From NCBI GenBank assembly GCA_905235685.1, contig CAJOMO010000007.1, positions 28,807 to 92,806 of the forward strand: DNA of 64,000 nt. Reading direction: 5' to 3'. The notes under the pieces were generated by a model. That model was not told the DNA's origin and searched no databases. It worked only from the letters and a program-made list of their open reading frames with translations. Below are positions 18,548 to 26,898 of the stretch, one piece after another. The position numbers and the translations under genes were made by a program. Position 1 is the first letter of the stretch; each line of letters starts with the position of its first letter. The DNA is from an uncultured Selenomonadaceae bacterium. GTDB lineage: Bacteria; Bacillota; Negativicutes; Selenomonadales; Selenomonadaceae.

Positions 18548-18775
18548 ATGCAGGAACTTGTAAAGGTGTTGGCACGGGCACTTGTTGAAAATCCCGACGC
18601 AGTTGAAGTTGAAGTCGTTGAAGAAGATTCGCGAACCGTTTTGAAATTGCACGTAGCCCAGGAAGATATGGGCAGAATTATCGGCAAGCAGGGAAGAATC
18701 GCGAAGGCAATTAGGACGATCGTAAAATCAGCCGCGACGCGCGAAAACAAGAAAGTTACTGTCGACATTGACTGA
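18548..18775 (+). CDS. khpA: KH-domain RNA-binding protein KhpA
   Basis: A 75-residue single KH domain with the GxxG loop in GRIIGKQGRIAKAIR (about residues 42-56). KhpA pairs with KhpB/EloR in many Firmicutes and affects cell elongation and RNA stability. In most relatives rimM, trmD and rplS follow; here a terminator follows immediately, so the operon ends early. Confidence 0.93.
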   Translation: MQELVKVLARALVENPDAVEVEVVEEDSRTVLKLHVAQEDMGRIIGKQGRIAKAIRTIVKSAATRENKKVTVDID

Positions 18776-18782
18776 AAAAGTC

Positions 18783-18814
18783 CGGCGGTGAGTTTTAGGC
18801 TCGCCGCTTTTTTA
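18783..18814 (+). terminator. Terminator of the ffh-rpsP-khpA operon
   Basis: GGCGGTGAG pairs with CTCGCCGC across TTTTAGG and is followed by TTTTTTA. Confidence 0.8.
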
Positions 18815-18829
18815 TTTGGAGGCGCTTTT

Positions 18830-20005
18830 ATGAATTTGGAAAATCTGATTGTCTGCCGAAATTTGCTTAGCGATAAAATTTTTAATCCCGCCGCAAATGA
18901 ATTTGAAATTGCCGCCAAATTGATTGAGAAGGCTGAACGGCTCGGATTGAGCGGGAATTTATTTCGCAGTTATTTAATTTATGCGCTGGCTCACGAATCA
19001 AATTTAGTTTCTGAAACTGTCGAAATGAGCGGCGGCAAAATCGGCGGAAGTCTGCGCGAAATTTTTAAACACGACATTGAAATTTTATTCAGCAGCGCGA
19101 TGAATTTTCCACTGCTTGAAAATTATCAGCCCACGAATACAAATAAAATTGAGGCGTTGACGGAACTTGAAACTGCGCTTGAAAATCTGCGCGACGCGGG
19201 CGAAATTGCGGACGCATTTATTGCTCATTATAAAAAATTCGGCTACGGCGACATTGCGGCTTATCGGGCGTTCCGCTGGGATTCCGACGCCAAAAATCTT
19301 ATCGGCATTAAACATTTTGAAAATATTTTGCTTGAAGATTTAATTGGTTACGCGCATCAAAAAGAATTGCTCACGAAAAATACAATCGCGTTTCTCGAAA
19401 ATAAACCGGCAAATAATGTTTTGCTGGTTGGTGCGCGCGGCACGGGTAAATCTTCCGGCGTCAAGGCGCTTGTCAACGAATATTTTATGCGCGGGCTGAG
19501 GCTTATTCAAATTACTAAACCGCAGCTTAAGAAATTGCCGGAGATTATGGACGCGTTGAGAAAATTCGCCAGCAAGCGATTTATAATTTTCCTGGACGAT
19601 TTGTCATTTGAAGAATCTGAATCCGAATACAAATATTTGAAGTCGTCGATTGAGGGCGGCGTTGAGGCGCGACCGGAAAATGTTTTAATTTATGCGACGT
19701 CGAACCGGCGGCATTTGATACGCGAAACTTGGCGCGATAGAGTTGACGGGCAGGAGGAACTTTACCGCGACGACAGCGTCAATGAAACGATTTCGCTGTC
19801 AGATCGATTTGGGCTGATAATCCATTATTACGCGCCAACGCAGGCGGAGTACCTTGAAATTATTCGGCACATGCTCAAGAAAAAAAATATTGCGCTGGAC
19901 GAAGAAACTTTGCGGCTTGAAGGTTTGCGCTGGGAAATGTCTCATTCGGGCAGGAACGGGCGCACGGCTCAGCAATTCGTGAATTATTATTTAGGGCAAA
20001 ATTAA
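18830..20005 (+). CDS. DUF815 family AAA+ ATPase
   Basis: A 391-residue protein. The N-terminal half (to about residue 170) is helical and specific; the C-terminal half is an AAA+ domain with Walker A (VGARGTGKSS), Walker B-like FIIFLDDLSFEE and sensor-like IYATSNRRHLI, all features of DUF815 ATPases. The ATG at 18830 is preceded by TTGGAGGCG. The partner and substrate of this family are unknown. It stands alone between two terminators. Confidence 0.85.
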   Translation: MNLENLIVCRNLLSDKIFNPAANEFEIAAKLIEKAERLGLSGNLFRSYLIYALAHESNLVSETVEMSGGKIGGSLREIFKHDIEILFSSAMNFPLLENYQPTNTNKIEALTELETALENLRDAGEIADAFIAHYKKFGYGDIAAYRAFRWDSDAKNLIGIKHFENILLEDLIGYAHQKELLTKNTIAFLENKPANNVLLVGARGTGKSSGVKALVNEYFMRGLRLIQITKPQLKKLPEIMDALRKFASKRFIIFLDDLSFEESESEYKYLKSSIEGGVEARPENVLIYATSNRRHLIRETWRDRVDGQEELYRDDSVNETISLSDRFGLIIHYYAPTQAEYLEIIRHMLKKKNIALDEETLRLEGLRWEMSHSGRNGRTAQQFVNYYLGQN

Positions 20006-20028
20006 ATCTGCGCGACAAATTAAAATAA

Positions 20029-20064
20029 AAAATCCCCGACCATGAAAGTTGGGGATTAATTTTT
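20029..20064. terminator. Bidirectional terminator between DUF815 and aldo/keto reductase genes
   Basis: AATCCCCGAC and GTTGGGGATT pair around CATGAAA (one mismatch) with A and T runs on both sides, suitable for the two convergent genes. Confidence 0.8.
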
Positions 20065-20082
20065 TTGCGCAAAAATAATTTA

Positions 20083-21204
20083 TCAGCCGAGCGCTTTGTG
20101 GACGTTGACGAGTTCTTTGCGAATCTGGATGTGTTGCGGGCAAACTTTTTCACACGCGCCGCATTTGATACAATCGCCAGCGGATTTTTTATTGTGCCAC
20201 TTAACAAGCCATTCTTCCTGCTGTTTCGCCTTCGCCAAATCGCGGTACAGCGTCAAAATATTCATCGCGGTAAATGAGCCGGAAATGCCGATATTTTGCG
20301 GACAAACCTTCGCGCAGTAATTGCAGGTTGTACACGGAATAATCGGAATTGCCGCCATAACGCGCTGCGCTTCCTTGACGGTTTCGCGCTCAGATTCATT
20401 GAGCGGCTGAAAATTCTCCATGTAGGAAGTATTATTTTGCATTTGCTCAAGGTTGCTCATACCGGACAAAACGGTGATAACGCCGTCCAAACTTGCTGAA
20501 AAACGAATTGCCCAACTTGCAAGCGACGCGTCCGGACTAGCTTTTTTGAAAACCTCGGCAACAGCGTCGGGCGGATTTGCCAACATACCTCCTTTAACCG
20601 GCTCCATAATCACAACGGGCTTGCCGTGCTTGCGCGCCATTTCATAGACACCGCGCGATTGAATTGCGTGATTTTCCCAATCGGCGTAGTTAATCTGAAG
20701 CTGAACAAATTCTGCTTCGGGGTGCTTGATTAAAATTTCATCGAGTTCTTCGGGCGTGGAATGGAACGAAAAGCCGACGTGCTTAATCTTGCCGAGTTTT
20801 TTCTGTTCGAAAACGAAATTCCACATATCGAAGTCTTCAAAAAATTTGGTGCGCCCTTCGCCGAGATTGTGAAGCAGATAAAAATCGAAATAGCCCGCGC
20901 CGGTTTGTTTCAATGAAGTTTCGAATTGAGCAATGGCGTCTTCGCGGGTTTTACAGTTAATCCACGCGGCATTTTTTGTAGCGAGCTGAAATTTCTCACG
21001 CGGATAACGCTCAACCAGCGCTTGACGAATCGCATCTTCGCTGCCAGGATAAGCCCACGCCGTATCAAAATACGTGAAACCTTTCGACAGGAACAAATCA
21101 ACCATTTGCTTAACCTGTTCAACGTCAATGGTTTCGTCGTTTTTCTTCGGCAAACGCATTAAGCCGAAGCCCAGCTTTTTAATCTCTTCGCCTAAATAAG
21201 CCAC
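20083..21204 (-). CDS. Aldo/keto reductase with C-terminal 4Fe-4S ferredoxin domain
   Basis: The N-terminal TIM barrel (about residues 1-270) has the aldo/keto reductase features GFGLMRLP, FDTAWAYPGSE and QINYADW. The C-terminal part carries two cysteine clusters, CTTCNYCAKVCP and CIKCGACEKVCP, for two 4Fe-4S centres. Such fusions are common in anaerobes; the substrate is unknown. The GTG start at 21204 (VAYLGEEIKKLG) follows GGGAGGGG; a longer frame overlaps that site. It has its own promoter and terminator. Confidence 0.9.
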   Translation of the reverse strand: MAYLGEEIKKLGFGLMRLPKKNDETIDVEQVKQMVDLFLSKGFTYFDTAWAYPGSEDAIRQALVERYPREKFQLATKNAAWINCKTREDAIAQFETSLKQTGAGYFDFYLLHNLGEGRTKFFEDFDMWNFVFEQKKLGKIKHVGFSFHSTPEELDEILIKHPEAEFVQLQINYADWENHAIQSRGVYEMARKHGKPVVIMEPVKGGMLANPPDAVAEVFKKASPDASLASWAIRFSASLDGVITVLSGMSNLEQMQNNTSYMENFQPLNESERETVKEAQRVMAAIPIIPCTTCNYCAKVCPQNIGISGSFTAMNILTLYRDLAKAKQQEEWLVKWHNKKSAGDCIKCGACEKVCPQHIQIRKELVNVHKALG

Positions 21205-21243
21205 GATAACCCCTCCCAAAATATTTTTATACTACACGGCGAA

Positions 21244-21272
21244 ATTATACCGAAAAACCGTCAATTTGTAAA
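21244..21272 (-). promoter_or_regulatory. Aldo/keto reductase promoter
   Basis: On the minus strand TTTACA (21267-21272), a 17-base spacer and TATAAT (21244-21249) preceded by CGG. Confidence 0.65.
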
Positions 21273-21340
21273 TCGAAAAAATTTTTGCGGTTGACAAATG
21301 CAGGCGTTTATGAAAAAATATTCGTTGGTAGGTGATTTTA

Positions 21341-22063
21341 ATGGAAGAAGCGGCAGTACAGCAGGTTGGATTGGCGCTGGAAGATTTACACATGATGGTA
21401 ATTTTGAGTTTGACGCTCAATGTGATTTTGTTGTTCGCGTTTGCATATTTGATAGCAACGCGCGGGCAAAACGACAATTCGCTGAAATTGCAGACCGACA
21501 TAAAAAAATTGTCCAACGATTTGAAACTGCTGGACAGTAAAGTAAAAGATTTGCAGCCGAAACGCGCAGTAACAGAATTGCCGCAGGTTGAAGCGTTTGG
21601 CGGATTTAAAGCTGAAGAGCCGCCGCCCGAAATTCCCGAAGACTCCGGAATTGATTTTTCGGCGATGAATCCATTTGTGGACGCGTATAATTTATTGGCG
21701 GCGAGTATGTCCGTGCCGAAACAGCGTCAAGCCTGCGAAAAGTTCATTAAAGACAACGATCTAAAAATGATTCGTTACGGCGGAATGATGAATTTTTTGC
21801 AAGCGGTTGACGTTGAAGAGAGTAATTATTGGGCGTGGAAAATTCCAAATCAAAAAAATCTCTACGCGGTTGTTCCAAATCCTATGATTCCCTGCGATAG
21901 AGAAGTTTATGAGCGCGGCGGTATGAACACAACTTTTGAGGCGAACTACAAAGACGGCGTCTATGCTCGTTACGTTGTTCTTTCGCCCGCAATTTTCGCC
22001 GTCGATAACGCCAACGCCTGGAAAATTGAAAATGTCGGTGAACTTAATCTGCTCAGAAAATAA
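21341..22063 (+). CDS. Membrane-anchored protein of unknown function
   Basis: A 240-residue protein with an N-terminal hydrophobic segment (MMVILSLTLNVILLFAFAYL, about residues 18-37), a charged coiled-coil stretch (LKLQTDIKKLSNDLKLLDSK), a proline/glutamate linker and a globular C-terminal half of about 140 residues. The latter has tryptophans and conserved-looking YWAWKIP and VVPNPMIPCDREVY. I do not recognise the family. The ATG at 21341 follows GGTAGGTGA. It stands alone and ends next to a triple-hairpin element. Confidence 0.75.
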   Translation: MEEAAVQQVGLALEDLHMMVILSLTLNVILLFAFAYLIATRGQNDNSLKLQTDIKKLSNDLKLLDSKVKDLQPKRAVTELPQVEAFGGFKAEEPPPEIPEDSGIDFSAMNPFVDAYNLLAASMSVPKQRQACEKFIKDNDLKMIRYGGMMNFLQAVDVEESNYWAWKIPNQKNLYAVVPNPMIPCDREVYERGGMNTTFEANYKDGVYARYVVLSPAIFAVDNANAWKIENVGELNLLRK

Positions 22064-22071
22064 AGGTTAAT

Positions 22072-22178
22072 CAACTTTCTTTTATCGTAAAAGAAAGTTG
22101 CAAAGAAAAGCGTGGCGCGGATTGTCACATCACGTGACAAGCGCGCCACAGGGGCGCTCATCCTTGAGGCGCCTTTTT
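22072..22178 (+). repeat. Triple-hairpin intergenic element, copy 1
   Basis: Hairpin 1 is CAACTTTCTTTTA/TAAAAGAAAGTTG (22072-22100). Hairpin 2 has stem halves GTGGCGCG and CGCGCCAC plus inner TGTCAC/GTGACA (22112-22149). Hairpin 3 is GGCGCTCA/TGAGGCGCC followed by TTTTTT (22152-22178). It lies between two convergent genes and can act as their terminator. Confidence 0.85.
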
Positions 22179-22198
22179 TGGTTTGGTTAATGTTTTTT

Positions 22199-22723
22199 TT
22201 ATTTTACGGCGTCGAATCCCAACTGCAACGCCAGCATATTTTGTTCGACCGTATGAGCCGGTACGCGGTGAGCCACTGATTTTTTAATCGTGTCGAAGTC
22301 TACTAATTTTGTTATTTTTGCCAAAACGCCTAACGCTACAATGTTTGCGAATAGCGCTTTACCGACTTTTTCAACCGCTAATTTTGTTATCGGCACGCGG
22401 ATTATATTTTTAAATTGCGGCGAATTTGGAACTAAATCGTCGTCCAATATCAGCACGCCGTCCGAATTTAAATCGCTGTAATATTTGTCGGCGGCTTTCT
22501 GCGTCATTGCCAATACAAAGTCCGGCGCTTTCACGTGCGGGTGGAAAATTTTTTCGTCGTCAATTATAACTTCGGATTTGGACGCACCGCCGCGCGCCTC
22601 CGGTCCGTAAGACTGCGATTGTACAGCCTGCTTGCCTTCGGAAACCGCCGCCTCCGCCAAAATTATTGCCGCCGTTATCACGCCTTGCCCGCCTGAGCCC
22701 GATAATCTTAATTGCTTCCTCAC
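22199..22723 (-). CDS. korC: 2-oxoacid:ferredoxin oxidoreductase, gamma subunit
   Basis: A 174-residue gamma domain with LSGSGGQGVITAA, SYGPEARGGASKSEVI and VPAHTVEQNMLALQLG. It completes the KorDABC-type enzyme that oxidatively decarboxylates 2-oxoglutarate (or a related 2-oxoacid) to the acyl-CoA with reduced ferredoxin, or runs in reverse. The GTG start overlaps the korB stop by four bases (GTGA). It is last in the operon, and a triple-hairpin element lies just downstream. Confidence 0.9.
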   Translation of the reverse strand: MRKQLRLSGSGGQGVITAAIILAEAAVSEGKQAVQSQSYGPEARGGASKSEVIIDDEKIFHPHVKAPDFVLAMTQKAADKYYSDLNSDGVLILDDDLVPNSPQFKNIIRVPITKLAVEKVGKALFANIVALGVLAKITKLVDFDTIKKSVAHRVPAHTVEQNMLALQLGFDAVK

Positions 22724-23550
22724 TTCGCCGCGCCTCCTGCCATTTCAATTACGTGGTGATACGCCTCGTCGTACGTTTCGGTTTCAGCCTTATAAAAAAG
22801 TCCAATCGGGAATTTGTCGCCGATTTTTTTATCGTCGGGCAATTTGTCCCAAACATTTTTCATAACGGCATTATCGCGCATCCACGCCATCATTTTCGCC
22901 GGCTCGCCAATTTTATTACGCCGCCCGTAAGCCGTCGGACATTGAACAAGCGCCTCTATAAACGAAAAGCCCGCGTTGTCAAGCCCGTCTTCAATCATTT
23001 TAACCAAATGCTGAACGTGAAAAGCCGTCGAACGGGCAACGTAAGTAGCGCCCGCCGCCTCCGCCAATTTGCACGCGTCAAAAGGTCTGTCAATCGAACC
23101 GTAAGGCGCGGTCGTAGCCTTTTTGCCAAGCGGCGTCATTGGCGAAGCTTGCCCGCCGGTCATTCCGTAAATATTGTTGTTGAAAAGAATCACAGTCAAA
23201 TCGACATTGCGCCTGCAGCCGTGAATAAAATGGTTGCCGCCAATCGCCGTACAATCGCCGTCGCCGGTTATCACAACCACGTTCAAATCGGGGCGAGCCA
23301 ATTTAATTCCGGTGGCGAAAGGAATTGCGCGCCCGTGAGCCGTGTGCAACGTGTCAAAATCCATATAACCCGACGCGCGCGACGAACAGCCAATTCCGCT
23401 GACAATGATTGTGTTATCCTGCGTCCAGCCGGATTTTTTTTCGATGGCTTGAACTATCGCCTTCATAACTATGCCGTTGCCGCAACCTGGACACCACAAA
23501 TGCGGCAGTCTATTTTGCCTAAAAAATTTTTCGTAACTTCTCTCAAGCAT
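22720..23550 (-). CDS. korB: 2-oxoacid:ferredoxin oxidoreductase, beta (TPP) subunit
   Basis: A 276-residue subunit with the thiamine diphosphate site GDGDCTAIGGNHFIH followed by NNNIYGMTGGQ, and an N-terminal HLWCPGCGNGI motif. It binds TPP and, in related enzymes, a 4Fe-4S cluster near the cysteines. The start overlaps the korA end by eight bases (ATGCTTGA). It overlaps korC by four bases. Confidence 0.93.
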   Translation of the reverse strand: MLERSYEKFFRQNRLPHLWCPGCGNGIVMKAIVQAIEKKSGWTQDNTIIVSGIGCSSRASGYMDFDTLHTAHGRAIPFATGIKLARPDLNVVVITGDGDCTAIGGNHFIHGCRRNVDLTVILFNNNIYGMTGGQASPMTPLGKKATTAPYGSIDRPFDACKLAEAAGATYVARSTAFHVQHLVKMIEDGLDNAGFSFIEALVQCPTAYGRRNKIGEPAKMMAWMRDNAVMKNVWDKLPDDKKIGDKFPIGLFYKAETETYDEAYHHVIEMAGGAAK

Positions 23551-24676
23551 TGCCGCTCACCTCGTCAATCGCCGCTTCAATTTCTTCCGGCTCAAAAATC
23601 GTCATATCGTATTTCGCGCAGAGCTGAACTTTGCACTGCCCCGCCGCCGCGCGCTCAACTTCATTGACAATCTGCCCGTAATTCAATTCAGCAACGACAA
23701 TGCCTTTAACTTTTTTGGCAAGCTCAGCAATGATTTTATCGGCAAATGGAAAAATCGTAATCAGCCGCACGAACCCGACTTTGACGCCGCGCTTACGTGC
23801 ATTCAAAACAGCCTCATAAGCCGTTCGCGCAGTGCCGCCAAATGACACAACCGCATAATCGGCGTCGCTCATAAATTCTTCGTGGACTTCGATAATTTCG
23901 TCCGCCGCGATATTAATTTTTTCATGCATACGCTTGATAAATTCGCGGGTAATTTTCGGGCTGCCGACGGGAAATCCGGTTTCGTCGTGAATCAAGCCGG
24001 TAACGTGAATGTGGTAGCCTTCGCCGAAATTCGCCACGTTTGGAACTAAATCGGCGTCGGGCTTGTACGGCTCATAACCTTCTGCGCGAGAGATTTTTGG
24101 AGTGCGGCGCGGATAAATTTCAACTGTCTCCGGCAATTCAACATTTTCGCGCAGGTGACCAACAATTTCGTCCATTAACAAAATAACCGGCGTTCTGAAT
24201 CTTTCAGCGTAATTGACAGCCTTAACCGCCAAATCAAAAGATTCACGCACGCTCCACGGGCTTAAAACGATAATTGAATGATCGCCGTGAGTTCCCCAGC
24301 GCGCCTGCATAACATCGCCTTGACTCGGCGCGGTAGGCTGCCCCGTCGAAGGACCAACGCGTTGCACGTTGACGATAACAACCGGAATTTCCGCCGCCGC
24401 CGCGTAACCGATTAATTCTTGCTTTAAACTTATTCCAGGACCGGACGACGCGGTTAAAACTTTTTTGCCGGTCAATGACGCGCCCAAAATCACGCCCATG
24501 CTTGCAATTTCGTCTTCCATTTGTATGAAAGTGCCGCCGACCTGCGGTAACATTTTCGCCAAACTCTCGGCAATTTCTGTTGACGGCGTAATTGGATAGC
24601 CGCCGAAAAATCTAACGCCCGCCTTCAACGCGCCTTCAGCGACGGCTTCATTTCCCTGCATTAATCTTGCGCTCAT
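23543..24676 (-). CDS. korA: 2-oxoacid:ferredoxin oxidoreductase, alpha subunit
   Basis: A 377-residue subunit with GNEAVAEGALKAGVRFFGGY, PITPSTEIAE, ASSGPGISLKQE and GPSTGQPT, which define the alpha domain of KOR/VOR-type enzymes. The KGMTG-free order D-A-B-C and sizes fit 2-oxoglutarate:ferredoxin oxidoreductase best, but a branched-chain 2-oxoacid enzyme is possible. The ATG overlaps the ferredoxin subunit stop (ATGA). Confidence 0.92.
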   Translation of the reverse strand: MSARLMQGNEAVAEGALKAGVRFFGGYPITPSTEIAESLAKMLPQVGGTFIQMEDEIASMGVILGASLTGKKVLTASSGPGISLKQELIGYAAAAEIPVVIVNVQRVGPSTGQPTAPSQGDVMQARWGTHGDHSIIVLSPWSVRESFDLAVKAVNYAERFRTPVILLMDEIVGHLRENVELPETVEIYPRRTPKISRAEGYEPYKPDADLVPNVANFGEGYHIHVTGLIHDETGFPVGSPKITREFIKRMHEKINIAADEIIEVHEEFMSDADYAVVSFGGTARTAYEAVLNARKRGVKVGFVRLITIFPFADKIIAELAKKVKGIVVAELNYGQIVNEVERAAAGQCKVQLCAKYDMTIFEPEEIEAAIDEVSGNA

Positions 24677-24888
24677 TTTTTATCCGCCGCCTCCTGCTTC
24701 AATTTATCAACAAAAATAGCGTAATCCGGACAGCGCAATTCGCATTGTCCGCACGCTATGCAATTTTCCGGATGCGCCACATAAACTTTGCCCAGCGTAT
24801 CCAACGCCAAAACTTGTTTGGGGCAAAAGGCTACGCAAATTCCGCAACCTTTGCAACGGTCAAGTTTCAGTGTAAATTCCGACTTCAT
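24673..24888 (-). CDS. korD: Ferredoxin-like delta subunit of 2-oxoacid oxidoreductase
   Basis: A 71-residue protein with two 4Fe-4S motifs, CKGCGICVAFCP and CIACGQCELRCP, that passes electrons from the KorAB core to ferredoxin. It is first in the operon, starts 30 bases after the predicted promoter, and has GGAGGG before the ATG. Confidence 0.92.
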   Translation of the reverse strand: MKSEFTLKLDRCKGCGICVAFCPKQVLALDTLGKVYVAHPENCIACGQCELRCPDYAIFVDKLKQEAADKK

Positions 24889-24920
24889 TAAAAGCCCTCC
24901 ATATCTGTTTTGTCAAAGGA

Positions 24921-24948
24921 ATTATACCACGTTGAAATATTTTTGCAA
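24921..24948 (-). promoter_or_regulatory. korDABC promoter
   Basis: On the minus strand TTGCAA (24943-24948), a 16-base spacer ending GTGG, and TATAAT (24921-24926). Confidence 0.75.
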
Positions 24949-24972
24949 AGCCGCAGAAAATGTATTCAATCA

Positions 24973-25001
24973 TTGAAAAAAATTTGCTGTTGCGGTATCA
25001 T
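24973..25001 (+). promoter_or_regulatory. Promoter of the diguanylate cyclase pair
   Basis: TTGAAA (24973-24978), a 17-base spacer ending GCGG, and TATCAT (24996-25001). Confidence 0.55.
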
Positions 25002-25031
25002 AAAAAAAATTTTGCAAAGTGATTGGGTACG

Positions 25032-26894
25032 ATGAAAAAGTATTTGGCGGACAATAAAAATATTTCGCGGACGGTTTTATTGGTGACGGCGCTTGGCTCG
25101 GTGCTGGCAATTTTGGTATCGTGCTTTGTTTTGAGCCGCGTCATTGAGCGCCACGACGAAGAATTGATAAAATTTATCGCGGCGGATATTTACGACGATA
25201 TCACCAAAGATTTGCTTAAACCGGTAATGTTGGCGCGGGTTATGGCGAGCGACAGCCATTTGAAGGCGCAACTTCGCGAAGAAAAAAATATTCCCGAAAC
25301 CGAGACGATTCAGTCAATGCGGGAATATCTGATGTCGATTAAAAAAAATTTCCGGTGCAGTGCGGCGTTTTTAATTTCCGACGCCACGAAAAATTATTAT
25401 TCTTACGGCGGCTTGAACAAGAAAGTTGACGTTGAGAAAAATCCGCACGATATTTGGTACAAAGTTTTCGTCGATAAAAATGTGGCGTACGATTTCGACA
25501 TTGACATTGACGAGGTTAATAAAAATGCATGGACGGTTTTTGTAAACGCGCGGATTGACGACGACGCGGGAAATTTGCTCGGCGTTTGCGGCGTCGGCGT
25601 AGATTTTACCGATATGCAGAATTTTTTTATCACGGCGGAACAAACTTACAACATAAAAATTAATCTTGTCGACGAAGAGGGAATTGTGCAAGTTGACACG
25701 GCGTCTGTGAATATCGAAAATCCGCACGTCGAAAACGTTATCAATACGGAAAAATCCACGCAATTTGTTTTGACTTCCAAAGACAGCGTTTTTACCGTGA
25801 CGAAATATATTCCGGAATTGGATTGGTATTTGGTTGTCCGGCGCGACGCCGAAAATGCGCAGGGAACTTTTTCGCATATGATTATTTATATGTTCGTCAG
25901 TTTTTTGATTGCGTCGGCGATTTTTCTGCTGTTTATTCAAGTGGCGTTGCAGATTGACCGCAAAAAAGTTGAGGACACCGCGAAGAAACACGCTATCGCC
26001 AGCTACGCCGATTTGTACGTTTCCATGCATTTGATTGACTTGAAAAATAATATGATTTACAAATTGAGCTCGAACAAGGACTTTGATTTGGCGAATTTTG
26101 ACGGCGCGAATAACGCCACCAGTCAAGTTATCGCCGCGGTTGAACATATGACTTCCGCTAACGATTTGAAGGATATGATGGAATTTATGAATTGGGAGAC
26201 GCTCGACGATCGGCTGAAAATTCGGCGCGTCATTCACCACGAATTTCTCAGCAAAAATTACGGTTGGCTCAAAGCGTATCTTATAGCCGCGGAATTTGAC
26301 AGCGAGCAAAAAGTCAGCCAGATTATTTTTGCCATTGAACTTATCGACGAAGAGAAACGCCGCGAAAATCAGCTGCTTTACCTTTCACAAACCGACGCAA
26401 TGACAGGCTTAAAAAATCGCGGCAGCGGCGAAAAAACTATCAGCGCTCTTATGCGCGAGGGTATCGAAGGCGCGTTTTTTATGCTCGACGCCGATAAGTT
26501 TAAATCGATAAACGACAACTACGGGCATGACGTTGGCGATAAAGTTATCAAGGCAATTGCCGATTGTTTGAAAAAATCTTTCCGCAACAGCGACGTTGTT
26601 ATGCGATTGGGCGGCGACGAATTTGCGGCTTATGCGCTCGGCGTTACCAATGAAGACCAGGTTAAAGTTATCGTCAAACGGCTTTTCAGCGAAATTGAGC
26701 GAATTAAAATTTCCGAACTCGGCGACCGGCAAATTTCAATCAGTTTAGGCAGCGCGCTTTTCAGTGTTGCTGAACCTTGCACTTTTATGAAGATTTACAA
26801 ACGCGCCGATTCTGCCGTGTACGAGAGCAAAAAAACTCAAGGAAATTGCCACACCGCTTTTAAAAAATTAGAGGCAATTAACGTGGAGGTTTAA
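25032..26894 (+). CDS. Membrane diguanylate cyclase, copy 1
   Basis: A 620-residue receptor-type enzyme that makes cyclic di-GMP. Order: TM helix (about 12-36), extracytoplasmic dCache-like sensor (about 40-280, with KNPHDIWYKVFVDKN and LLGVCGVGVDF), second TM helix (about 285-305), a PAS-like region, then the GGDEF domain. The catalytic motif GGDEF is at 527-531 with an intact inhibitory-site RNSD five residues before it, so product inhibition is likely. The ATG at 25032 is preceded by AAAGTGA; the earlier TTG is too close. A paralogue follows after 4 bases. Confidence 0.9.
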   Translation: MKKYLADNKNISRTVLLVTALGSVLAILVSCFVLSRVIERHDEELIKFIAADIYDDITKDLLKPVMLARVMASDSHLKAQLREEKNIPETETIQSMREYLMSIKKNFRCSAAFLISDATKNYYSYGGLNKKVDVEKNPHDIWYKVFVDKNVAYDFDIDIDEVNKNAWTVFVNARIDDDAGNLLGVCGVGVDFTDMQNFFITAEQTYNIKINLVDEEGIVQVDTASVNIENPHVENVINTEKSTQFVLTSKDSVFTVTKYIPELDWYLVVRRDAENAQGTFSHMIIYMFVSFLIASAIFLLFIQVALQIDRKKVEDTAKKHAIASYADLYVSMHLIDLKNNMIYKLSSNKDFDLANFDGANNATSQVIAAVEHMTSANDLKDMMEFMNWETLDDRLKIRRVIHHEFLSKNYGWLKAYLIAAEFDSEQKVSQIIFAIELIDEEKRRENQLLYLSQTDAMTGLKNRGSGEKTISALMREGIEGAFFMLDADKFKSINDNYGHDVGDKVIKAIADCLKKSFRNSDVVMRLGGDEFAAYALGVTNEDQVKVIVKRLFSEIERIKISELGDRQISISLGSALFSVAEPCTFMKIYKRADSAVYESKKTQGNCHTAFKKLEAINVEV

Positions 26895-26898
26895 CAAG

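Noticed and set aside
22666..23667. 333-residue open frame on plus opposite korB
   Set aside because: It is the reverse-frame shadow of korB and korC, basic and low-complexity, with no ribosome binding site.
25371..26309. 312-residue open frame on minus opposite the first diguanylate cyclase
   Set aside because: Reverse-frame shadow; the plus-strand frame has clear dCache and GGDEF features.
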